From contig OY756968.1 in the NCBI GenBank assembly GCA_963580455.1, positions 7,353,544-7,417,543 of the forward strand: 64,000 nt of DNA, given 5' to 3'. Source of the stretch: Euonymus europaeus (lineage: Eukaryota; Streptophyta; Magnoliopsida; Celastrales; Celastraceae). Position 1 is the first letter of the stretch. Every line of letters starts with the position of its first letter. Positions 45,028 to 56,120 of the stretch are shown here, one piece after another. A model generated the notes under the pieces. That model was given only the letters and a program-made list of their open reading frames with translations, ran no database searches and had not been told where the DNA came from. Made by a program: the position numbers and the translations under genes.

Positions 45028-47745
45028 ATGGATCCTTGTTTGCCTAACTCATCATCACCCTCAGAACCGCTTTCAAAAGAGCCTTCTATACTAGCACCTG
45101 CACCTGCTCAAGTAGCTTGTGATTGTTGTGCTGATGGACCCCATAATCTGATGAATGATGAAGATTTAGATGAATTTTTGGATGATTACATGCGGGGCTT
45201 AGAGGAGGAGGGGCTAATACCAACTCATGAAGATGTTGTCGAGGAAGGGGATGGGTCTGATGGGAGTGATAGGTCTGATGGGAGTGAGAGTGATGGGTCT
45301 GATGATTCAGATGAGAGTGATGTAGTGAGTGAAGATGGGGCAGTGAGTGAAGATAATGAACATTCCAGTCTTGGAACTGATGATGATGATCCCGATTTTA
45401 GAATGACTTGTGAGTCTGATGAGCTGGATAGTATGGAGGAAGTAGATGATGGTGATTTTATTAGGGTACATAAAATTCACAATCCTAAGTTCAACCCTAA
45501 GTCAGATATGAAGAAGTTCAAGTTTCAATTAGGGATGGAGTTTAATAGCATGGAAAAATTTAGGAAAGTTGTGAGAGATTATGCTGTCAGTGGGGGATAC
45601 AAGATACGATTTGTGAAAAATGAGCCTAATAGGTGTCAGGTGAAGTGCTGTGTGAAGTGTCCATGGATGGTGTGGTGTTCCAAGATCACTGGTGAGCAAA
45701 CTTTTCAAGTCAAGACTTTTAACAAGAGGCACAAATGTGGTAGGTCCATGTTTGTGAAGCAGCAAGCAACCTCAAAGTGGTTATGATCTAATCTGGTGAA
45801 TAAGATTATATCTGAACCAAACATTAGTTGTGGGCAACTACTTGCATATGTGAAGGAGAAATACTCACTAGAGATTACTAGGACTCATGCTTATAGGGCA
45901 AAAAAGAAAGCTTTGGAGATTATAGATGGAAAAAATGTGGAGCACTATGCAACACTAAGGAATTATTTGGCTGAATTGTTGAAGACTAATAGAGACTCTA
46001 CAACTACTATATTGCTGGATAGGAGGACATTGGAGGATCCTCCAATATTTCAAAGGGCTTATGTGTGTATTGATGCATTGAAAAAAGCCTTCCTGGATGG
46101 TTGTAGGCCACTGATTGGCCTTGATGGTTGCTTCTTGAAGACAATATATGGACAACAATTACTAACTGCAGTGGCTCAAGATGGCAATAATGGCATCATG
46201 CCAATTGCTTGGGCAGTGGTGGAGAGAGAGAATACAGATTCATGGCTATGGTTTTTGAGAAAGTTACTTGTAGATATTGGATCAATTGAAGATAGAAGGT
46301 GGTCTTTCATATTCGATAGACAGAAGGTACGTACTTCAAGTCTAGTCATTGTTCCATAGATTTATGAGTAATAATTACATTTATTAACTGTTTTATGTTT
46401 ATTTTCTATTCATTTAAGGGGCTGGTTGCAGCACTTCAACAGGTTCAACAAGGTGTTGAACACAGATTTTGTGTTTGACACATATATGCCAATTTTAGTA
46501 AACGATGGAGTGGTAAGCAGTTTAGAGAGCAGTTGTGGAAGTGTGCAAGTGCAACAACAATCCAAGAATTTCAAAGAGAAATGCAAGTTATGAAGGACTT
46601 AGATGAGGCAGCGTGGAAATATCTTGATGACATCACACTTGCCTATGGACTAGAGCAGCTTTTAGTACACATTCAAAAAATGCAGTTATCGTGAACAACA
46701 TGTCCGAAAGTTACAACTCCAAGATTCTTCCTTGCAGAGGTAAGCCTATCATTTCCATGCTTGAAGATTTGAAGGATGAGGCAATGGCACGACATATTAA
46801 GATTCGTGCAAAGATGGAAAGGTGTCAAACAAGAGTGACCCCTGTGGTTCATTCAAAGCTGAAAGAGGAAACATAAAAGAGTACAAAATGGCACGTGCAA
46901 TGGTCTAGAGATGCTGCTCATTCAGTGTTCCAGGTACATGAATATCCACTGTCTTAGTTAATGTCTTTAGCGAACTAATGTTTAATTATATATTATTTGT
47001 GATTTAGGTGACATGCAGGCCCGATCAGTATGTGGTGGATGTTAAGAACGCAGCTTGTACTTGTAGAGTTTGGGATCTCACAGGGATACCGTGCTGCCAT
47101 GCCATTGCAGCCATTGGATGGCTACACAAAGACCCGAAAGACTTCGTGCATCCAACATATACTAAGGCAACCATGTTGAGGATCTACCAACATTCTGTGA
47201 TGCCAACAAGTGGATCTAAATTGTGGCCTTAGGTGAATGGAGATGTGGTGCTTCCTCCAAGGGAAAAGGTGGTTGTTGGTAGACCTAAAAAAAAGAGAAG
47301 GCTAGAACATGATGAGCCGAAGACAAAGAAAAAGGTACGACGACGTTATCCAATCGCTCGATCCACAAAATGTGGACAAAATGGGCACAACAAGAGGACT
47401 TGTGGTAGAGCAAGGGGACATGTATTATCTTCTTCATTGATCATTAGATATGTTTATGTTATCCATAATGAAATGCATAATTCTGGATATGCATTCTGTT
47501 TATAGCAACATGGTCAAACTAGTGGAGAAACTGTTGGACCAGCTAACACTTTAGGAAATAAAATGGCTGGTGTGATTGACAAGGGTGGATCAAGTGGAGG
47601 CAGTGGTGCACGTATAACACGCACGAAATCAAAAATGGTTGTCAGAAGGTCATCCACCACAGCAACTTTGCATGCTGCAACATCAAGTTCAAGATACTCT
47701 AGTATGCTCACATCAACTCAAGCATCCACAACAAAGCTTCCTTGA
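45028..47745 (+). pseudogene. mudrA: MULE (MuDR-type) transposase, four exons, few lesions
   Basis: Exon 1 (45028-46326) starts MDPCLPNSSSPSEPLSKEPS. It has a long Asp/Ser-rich acidic stretch, the MuDR DNA-binding domain (KFQLGMEFNSMEKFRKVV ... CCVKCPWMVW) and the DDE core start (LIGLDGCFLK, WAVVERENTDSWLWFL, FIFDRQK). Exon 2 begins at 46419 (GLVAALQQV) and carries YANFSKRWSGKQFREQLW and NNMSESYNSKIL. Exon 3 from about 47008 has the SWIM finger CTCRVWDLTGIPCCHA, a basic PRKKKR-like region and a CGQNGHNKRTC knuckle. Exon 4 (47508-47745) is a Ser/Thr-rich tail. Lesions: TGA at 45784-45786, TGA in the phrase RFCV*HIYANF, a shift near 46643, TAA at 46874-46876 and TAG at 47230-47232. It is the best transposase in the window and recent by this count, yet inactive. 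Confidence 0.9.
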
Positions 47746-47799
47746 GTTGCACTTTCTTAAATTTAAGTTATGAGGAAACTTCTCAATGTTCTCTTATTT

Positions 47800-48025
47800 G
47801 CGTGAATTTTGGATGTCTTTGAACTGCCAGTTATTTGCATGAATTTTGGACCTATTAACTGGTAGTTAATTTTCTGTATTTTGGACTATGAACTGGTAGT
47901 TGTTTGCATGTATTTTTGGATTGATGACCTCTGAACTGGTAGTTGTTTGCATGTATTTTTGGACCTCTGAACTGGTAGTTATTTTCCTGTATTTTGGACC
48001 TTTGAACTGCAATTTATATGTATGT
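47800..48025 (+). repeat. minisatellite downstream of the MULE transposase
   Basis: Imperfect 35-45 bp units read GAACTGGTAGTTGTTTGCAT followed by GTATTTTTGGACCT; four or five are visible. It lies in the 3' part of the truncated MULE. Nothing else is seen between the transposase stop and 48168. Confidence 0.8.
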
Positions 48026-48168
48026 ATTGCAGGTTGTGGTTCAAAGTGGTACTGTGTGACCATTTTGTAACAATTTTAATCTTTGAGTGGCTCATTTGAT
48101 ACTACTTAACCAGAATTTTGCATGGGAGCTCTATTTGCATGGATTATATCCATGTGTAAAGTTATTTT

Positions 48169-49519
48169 TTACATGCGGAAAATTATAAACCAAACGTACA
48201 ACTATTTGTCAACGAAAGGTATATAGATATCCATCAACCATAAATTTATCAACCAAATTTCTGTTTGAGATAAACGAAAATAAAACTACTTATCAATGAA
48301 AAAATTTTACCCAAACGAAAAAATAAACCTATTCCTCAATGAGAAAATTAACCCATATAAACGAAAATAAAGCTATTTCTCAACCAAAAAAATTGACCAA
48401 TATAAACGAAAATACAGATATTTGTCAACGACAAAAATTGACCTAGATAAAGGAAATCAAATACTTTATGAAAAATTGACCAAGTTAAACAATAACTACA
48501 TTTATCAACGAAATTTTGAACGAAACTACTTCTAGACGAACAATAACTACATTTATCAACGAAATTTTGACTTTGTACAATTCGGTTGTTCTATCATTCT
48601 TTCTAAAAACCAACTGCACTAGACTAACCTTAGTTTAGTGATATTCCTTCTTAGATGAAACTAAAAAGCCAGACAAAAACTGAGAACAAGAGATAGAAAG
48701 AAACATGCAGCTTTCGATATGTAGTCGGAGAATGGCTGGACACTTAGGAATGACGTCGAACACGGGTATGTTTGTCAACTCAAAAACGGAGCTTGCCTTC
48801 GTTCCTTGTTCCAGAGTTTAGGATCGTTGACATTTTTGGGAGACGTCATTGTGACAAAAGATGAACAAACTGAGAGATCTACCTCACTTCAAAACCTTGA
48901 ACATAGTAGAGCATGTCGATTTTAGTACATATGTGTAGGGTTTGGGAGGTAAGACGCATGGAGAGAGGCGAGCGAGCTGGTTTTCATGGATTCTAGAGGG
49001 GGTTTTTAGAGAGAAATTGCATGAAAACGCGTGTAAGGACAGCTTCATCTTTTCCTCTGAGAAATGGGTCAGAATATATATTTTATTAGATGAGGGGTTA
49101 GATTTCCATATATTATAGAAAAGGGGGTCATTTTTCCAAAAAAACCCTTATTCATGATATAATTTTATCTATTAATGACTGCTTATAAAATGTTTAAAAG
49201 AAAATAGGGGTTAATATAACTTTTCATCACTGTGAGAGTTGACACGTTCCAAATCAGTCATTGGAGTTTAAACTCATTCAACTCGGGAACTGAAGTTTCG
49301 ATTTTGTTCCAAAACTAGTCACTCGGTCAGGTTTCTCATATTTGAGCAGGTAAAATGCTGATGTGGCATAAAAAATTAATATCTCTGCTGTGGTGGCGTG
49401 ATGACGTGTATTTTTTTGTCTTTCACAAAAAAAATAAAAATAAAAATAAAAAACCAAATCGGAAGTCAGTCTCCACCCTAAAGTGCCAATCCTGGGACCT
49501 AGAGATTCTTTCCTTTTCT
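48169..49519 (+). repeat. direct segmental duplication, copy 2
   Basis: Counterpart of 42941-44306. It contains a second copy of the right arm and TIR of the 6.5-kb MULE (to 49147), its flank TTATTCATG (49148-49156), and the left end of the long-TIR element. Unlike copy 1 it runs on into the uninterrupted rest of that element. Differences between the copies are scattered single bases and small indels. Confidence 0.93.
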
Positions 49520-50229
49520 TTTGAGATTCAATCAGCTCAACCTTGTCAAATTCCCTTTGTTTTGGTCCAAGAGCAGGTCCAACAATAGCTTGAACTTCCA
49601 AAGCAGTAGTGCCAACAGCTAAAGCTGCATCGACCTTCTCATCTCAAATGCTAAGAATACAAGGAAAGCAAGAGCTCAATTCCAAAGAAGGTCAGAGGGT
49701 ATAAAACCAAAACCAAGTCTTTGAAGTTTCGTATCTTGACCCCCTTAGTCAAATAGGTCGGGATAATTGGCTTACTGTGCCACCACTGCTATAGTTGACT
49801 GGATCGGTTCATGCTAGAGAATACGGTGAAAGCGGATAATCCGACGTCTGCTTATCCCTCTTTGGGTGGAAATTGTGATATAGGTAGACGGATAATTCGG
49901 ATCCAACTTGGACGAAATGAAAGACGAAGTGGGGATGGTGGGGGTTGAATGTAAGAGAGAGAGTGAGACTTTATGGAGAAGAGGTGAGGAGGATGCCACA
50001 TCAGCATTTTACCTATCCAAATATGAGAAACCTAACCGAGTGTCTTTATGGAGAAGAGGTGAGGAGGATGCCACATCAACATTTTACCTACCCAAATATG
50101 ATAAACCTAACCGAGTGACTAGTTTTGAAATAAAATCGAAACTTCAATTCCCGAGTTGAATGAGTTCAAATTTGAGTGACTGATTTGAAACGTGTTAACT
50201 CTCACGGTGACAAAAAGTTATATTAACCC
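49208..50229. mobile_element. non-autonomous long-TIR element (Pack-MULE-like) upstream of RPL22
   Basis: The left arm (49208-about 49385) and right arm (about 50030-50229) are inverted copies sharing GGGTTAATATAACTTTT, GTGAGAGTT, CCAAATCAGTCA, GAAGTTTCGATTTT and TATTTGGGTAGGTAAAATG-like phrases. The right arm also holds a 74-bp direct duplication (units from 49970 and 50044). Arm length and element size fit a Mutator-like element. A 9-bp target duplication is not clear (agaaaatag / aaagtgtat). The interior includes a candidate captured exon. Confidence 0.72.
49440..49645 (-). pseudogene. apparent captured exon inside the long-TIR element, family unknown
   Basis: On the minus strand an open stretch reads EKVDAALAVGTTALEVQAIV, then GPALGPKQREFDKVELIESQ, then KKRKESLGPRIGTLGW. 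It has the balanced, charged composition of a real protein rather than of random AT-rich DNA. I do not recognise the family. It lies inside a small element with long TIRs and no transposase, the arrangement seen when MULEs capture host exons. The distal part is also present at the end of duplication copy 1 (to 44306). Confidence 0.5.
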
Positions 50230-50307
50230 AAAGTGTATTAATCCGATGAGGACAGGGATGGGATTTTTTGATTTCTACTGGTCGTTTATGGACGCCTATT
50301 GTAAACT

Positions 50308-50316
50308 AAACCCTAG
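50308..50316 (+). promoter_or_regulatory. telo-box-like element of the RPL22 promoter
   Basis: AAACCCTAG lies just upstream of or at the transcription start and is followed by a pyrimidine-rich leader (ACTCTTCTCTCTTCTC). Telo-box motifs (AAACCCTAA) are characteristic of plant ribosomal-protein gene promoters. Confidence 0.55.
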
Positions 50317-50488
50317 CGACTCATACTCTTCTCTCTTCTCGGATAGCCGCTCGTAGGACTTCAATCTTTGCTGCAATCAACGGTAAAATCATTTTGTTAT
50401 GTGTTTTTTGCAAATTTATTGTGCGAGGAATTGGATTTTTATGTTCTTTTGAATTAATTTGGTGATGTATAGCTGAGGATAATCGAAG

Positions 50489-52141
<1,653 letters not shown>

Positions 52142-52582
52142 AACAATTTCTTTATATAAGGACCTTGTTTACTTGTCAGAATATTCCAATTTTCTTTACA
52201 CGCTGCTGTCATTGTATGTGTTTGCAGTTTTGTTTATTTGCCTAGACATTTGGTATTGCTGTTGTTGAATTTGAAAGACGAGGCTTTAGAATGATGATTG
52301 GAATATGGTGCGAACCTTAGGGCGGGGGGAAGTATGTTGTATGCTTACCTTATTTGCACTAGTCTTGCATCTCACTTTTTGTGTTACATAAACCCCCTAT
52401 GGTAGTTAAATGTAGATTTCTTCTGAGATTCAAAGGAGTTAAAACTTAGAAGTGCTGTTGCAAATTATCTGGGTGGCGTATAACATGGCTTGGTACGAAA
52501 GATCGTTCTGAGCAGCTCTCTCCAAAATGCTCCTGTGCGGATCGCTTCATTGATCCAAGGAAGAATTCTGTTTCATGTCTAA
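52142..52582. other. RPL22 3' region
   Basis: This probably contains the RPL22 3' untranslated region and short downstream spacer up to the Harbinger target site TAA at 52580-52582. No other feature is seen. Confidence 0.5.
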
Positions 52583-53021
52583 TGCTCCGTTTGTTTCGCG
52601 AAAAAATGTTCATTCATGGAAATTATTTTTACAAGAAAATGAATTACAAGAAAAATATTAATTTTCTGGTATTTGGCCAATATATAGAATATTTTTTCCA
52701 TTGTTTGTTTCTTATAAGGAAAAAAATATTTTGAAACTTTTTATTACTTTCTTATTAATGGTAAAGAGTAACTAGAATCTCAATAATAGATAGAATAGAA
52801 ATCTCTTAACACATAAATTTTGACCTAGAATAACAATAACTAGAATTTCAATAGTTAGAAAAAAATTCAGCCACATTCAACATTTTAGACCATAACGCAA
52901 TAAAAGAGGTACGGACTCTTATGAGTACCAAACATAATAGAATATCATCAAAATAGAGTCATTACAGTTCCATCTATATTTATTAATGTCATCAGAGTAA
53001 TTAGCAATAAATAAAAAGATA

Positions 53022-53297
53022 TCATATGCAAATAGTGATAAAACTTTGGTTGACAATCATAAACTCGCAGTCAACATTAAACTTGTCAGAGATTGTTTTC
53101 GCCGCTTTCACCAATGAGTCATGTTTAAACGTATTAGATGGCTTGTTTCCTTGCCTTGCTTCCTCGGCAAGAACTTCAAGTAATGAACGGTCCATCGAAC
53201 TAGTCCACCTAACTTGCTTACCCTTAGAATCCTTTTGTTTCATTTTCTCCATCCTGTTTTCTTGAGTCATAACAAGTTTTAAAAAAAAAGGAAGCAT
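53022..53297 (-). pseudogene. Myb/SANT-like DNA-binding domain of the Harbinger element, fragment
   Basis: The frame contains QVRWTSSMDRSLLEVLAEEA, then NTFKHDSLVKAAKTISDKFN. This matches the plant Myb/SANT-like domain (W-T-x-x-M-D, and the A-x-x-x-L/I-N helix) that accompanies PIF/Harbinger transposases as the DNA-binding partner. It lies downstream of the nuclease fragment on the same strand. The domain is cut off after VDCEF and the frame ends 14 residues later. Confidence 0.75.
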
Positions 53298-53371
53298 AGG
53301 AGCATAAGAGATAATAAAGTCGGTAATATCTTAGGGAAATGATGAATTAATAACAGTGCAATAGAGAGGTT

Positions 53372-53869
53372 TCATACCTTGATGAAAGAAAACTTTATAC
53401 GAACAGAGGATAACTTTGAGCAGATATCACTACAAGCTGAAATAACACAATTGAAAAAAACCTGAAGATACAAAAAAAAAAATGAAATATAGATTTGTAC
53501 ACCAAAATTGCATAAATAATAGGCAAGGTAAATATACCGAATTACCCATACATTATGCCCAACGACATGTAAAAACATAAGCATTTGCTCTTTAATGGAT
53601 ACATTAGAGGATGCATGCAGTAAATCGTGTCTCTTAAGAAAATCACATAATGCAAAAAATGTGTTAGGTCTCATTCGTATCTGGCTAATGCAATGAAGGT
53701 CACCCCGATATAAAATACTATACATGTTTCTCTCCCTCAGAATTTCTCTATCGACACTCGGCTCTCTAGGTATGTAATTCCTAGATCTTAAGTTTCTAAG
53801 AACTACAACTCCCATAGTTAAAACAGAAGTAGCTGCAACAATAATAGTGTTGGTCTCATTATCATCCAT
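53372..53869 (-). pseudogene. Harbinger transposase-like nuclease (HARBI1-like), N-terminal part
   Basis: The frame reads MDDNETNTIIVAATSVL, then PREPSVDREILRERNMYSIL, then QIRMRPNTFFALCDFLKRHD and SIKEQMLMFLHVVGHN. The R-M-x-F-x-x-LC and MFLHxVGHN phrases are typical of the conserved N-terminal region of plant HARBI1-like proteins. Family members continue with a DDE nuclease of some 200 residues; here the frame leaves similarity after VGHN and no DDE segment follows. It would have been the cutting component of the PIF/Harbinger element that contains it. Confidence 0.78.
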
Positions 53870-55434
53870 CTACAAGAAATGAAAAAAATAATAATCATAT
53901 AAATTAACGTACACCAAAAGCCATAGAATAGAACAAGCACTTTGCATTGAAAACCCAACAAAAAAACAAAATGATGATCTCCAATTTTACTGTCAACAGT
54001 ATGTCTAATAGAAAACACAATCACCCAAATATTCAAGGAATAGGCCGAAGCTTGAAGAACTCCTTTAATAGCTCTAAAAGGCTGGGTTTAATTATGTAAT
54101 AAAGTGTATATGATGAGCATTTAGAAGGTACTGAATAAATATAAAATCCCAGGAAGAATTGAAAGAGAATATAACATGCAAAGTACTTGCAAATACCAAA
54201 TCCCAAACTATTATATGACTCACCAAGCAACACCCCTATCACCCCCGAGAAGGTAGCCCACGGCCTTTAAAGTAGGGTAAAAGAAAGAAACCACTCACAC
54301 ACACAAACACACAATGCCTAACACAAGTATCAAAACTCAAAAGCCTAGTGGAACATGAAAACATGATAACAGACATCATAAATAATTATCAAACAGCAAG
54401 ACCATTAAAAAAGCCAAAAGAAGGTACCAAACTCAAATTCCAAGTAGCAGACAAATAACACACAAATCCAGCATAAGTAATTTAAGAATTGCCTACCTAT
54501 TAACTCCTTTATAAAGTGATGAGAAGAAGTTAACCACGAGTTAATTAGCAATTTATCAACAGCAAAAGAAAACCAGAAGAAAACAACGATTTTACTGTTA
54601 TATGTATGGCCTTTATATCATGACTCGGTCCTACTAGATGATTCAAAAGCAGCCGCCATAGCATACTAGACAATTGTTTCAATGTCAAAAGTTTTCAATA
54701 GTTCCTTTTAGCCATACGCAAAGCCAATCCATAATTGGACATGAAAATGCTTGAAAATGCTTAACAAATCGAGAACCCATATCATCATAGTCAATTCATC
54801 AAACAGAGAGGACATAATAACAAAATTAAATAATCTCGAATTTATTTTTCTTCCAGAACACCTGACATGTCTTAAAACCCATAATCGCAACAACTTCACA
54901 CCAAAAGAAAAGAACAATTTGGAGTACTGGGCATGCAAGAAAAGACTCGAAATACTCACGAGAATGGAGAAGGCTCGACAAAAAGAGCAATATGCCTGGG
55001 CCTGGAAACTATCTCGTTTTCGATCAAACAAGGGCAGTCTTCCTCCTCTTCCCTCAAACGAAATCAGCCACTGGGAAGAAAAGAGAAGAAATCAGCCGGA
55101 GAAGAAGTGAGAAGAAACGAGCAGCACGAATCAAAAACAGAGAAGAAACGAGAAGCACTCACCGAGAGAAGGAATCAGCCGGAGAGGAGGAGAAGCTCCG
55201 TGCTTCGTATGCGAGAGAACTTGAAGCAAGCGAGAGAACTTGAAGCAGGCGAGAGCTACGGAAAATGACTGCCGCTGTTTTAAACAGGGCGTCATTTTCC
55301 TTGCTAGGGTTTGTTTTTTCTTTTGACTTTTATTTACTTTTCATTTGACTTTTTTAATTTGTTGTTAACAAACACAGAAAATTAAAAATATATTTTCCTA
55401 AAGGGGTATTTTCCCCCAAACAAACAGAGCCTAA

Positions 55435-55980
55435 ATGAATCAAAATTTTATACTTTGATGGTTGACACCTGATAGAGGACACATGGAATGTTTTTCAATT
55501 TGATTTTTGTTGGGTAAAAAATATCGGGTTGAATTCGTAAAATTAACTAAAATATATTTATAATTATAACTAAACAGTTTATAATTATTTTGGAACTCAC
55601 TTCAGCTGGCCGTTATAGTAAAACTAAGCACTGTTGTGCCCATACTCCATGTACTTCAATGGAGCAAATGCAATGGGTGTCTTGAGAATGCACTTTAAAT
55701 TGCACTCTTTTCAATGGATACATTCTCAGAATTCACAATGGGTAAATCTACGACCACGAATAATGAAAAACTCAATGTCTCATTGCAATGCGGGAATAAC
55801 TACCTAGTGCTCTTTGTACTTCAATCATTGAGCAAACACAATGGGTGCCTTGAGAACAAACAATTGCACTCTTTTCCATAGTTGCTCTGTTATCAGTTTA
55901 TGATATATGACAAAACAGTTTGTAAAGTGATTCATTTTCATTGGTTGAGTAGGTCAAAAAAATGCTCTTAAAGGAAGCCT
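55435..55980. other. spacer with an imperfect direct repeat
   Basis: No gene is seen. Two related stretches (55651-55717 and 55816-55881) share GTACTTCAAT, GAGCAAA, ACAATGGGTG and AATTGCACTCTTTTC. It lies between the Harbinger element and the LINE tail. Confidence 0.6.
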
Positions 55981-56120
55981 CTTTTTTTTTTTTTTTTGAT
56001 AAGGAAACTTTCATTGAAATCAATCAGAAGAGATAACATCAGTTAACATAATGCTAGATAGTTCGTGAGGACATTCCTCAACTAAGATAATTTCATGCTC
56101 TTGTTGAAGAGCGAACTTGG

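Larger units (their letters stand above)
44307..48168 (+). mobile_element. MULE with near-complete transposase, right end missing
   Basis: The left end GGGTAAATAGCACATTTGCT with following GGGTC/AGTTGGCCACTGAC phrases resembles a MULE terminal repeat and starts precisely at the end of duplication copy 1. The transposase gene occupies 45.03-47.75 kb. No inverted copy of the left end is seen before 48168, where duplication copy 2 begins, so the right TIR was lost at that junction. Confidence 0.72.
52583..55431 (-). mobile_element. PIF/Harbinger transposon, defective
   Basis: Ends GCTCCGTTTGTTTCGCGAAAA and GGCTCTGTTTGTTTGGGGGAAAA (complement of the right end) are imperfect inverted repeats bounded by TAA at 52580-52582 and 55432-55434. 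On the minus strand it encodes the N-terminal part of a Harbinger nuclease and then a Myb/SANT-type domain; the DDE catalytic region is absent. A CT-rich leader near 55.0-55.27 kb with repeated GGCTGATTYCTTCTC phrases lies upstream. Confidence 0.85.

Noticed and set aside
42941..49519. The 1.36-kb direct repeats as LTRs of a retrotransposon
   Set aside because: They do not start TG or end CA, each contains a MULE right end plus the start of another TIR element, and the DNA between them encodes a MuDR transposase, with no primer site or polypurine tract.
54750..55270. Plus-strand charged protein genes in the Harbinger element
   Set aside because: The overlapping frames are the antisense of a CT-rich minus-strand leader with internal repeats, which gives Glu/Arg-rich but meaningless translations.
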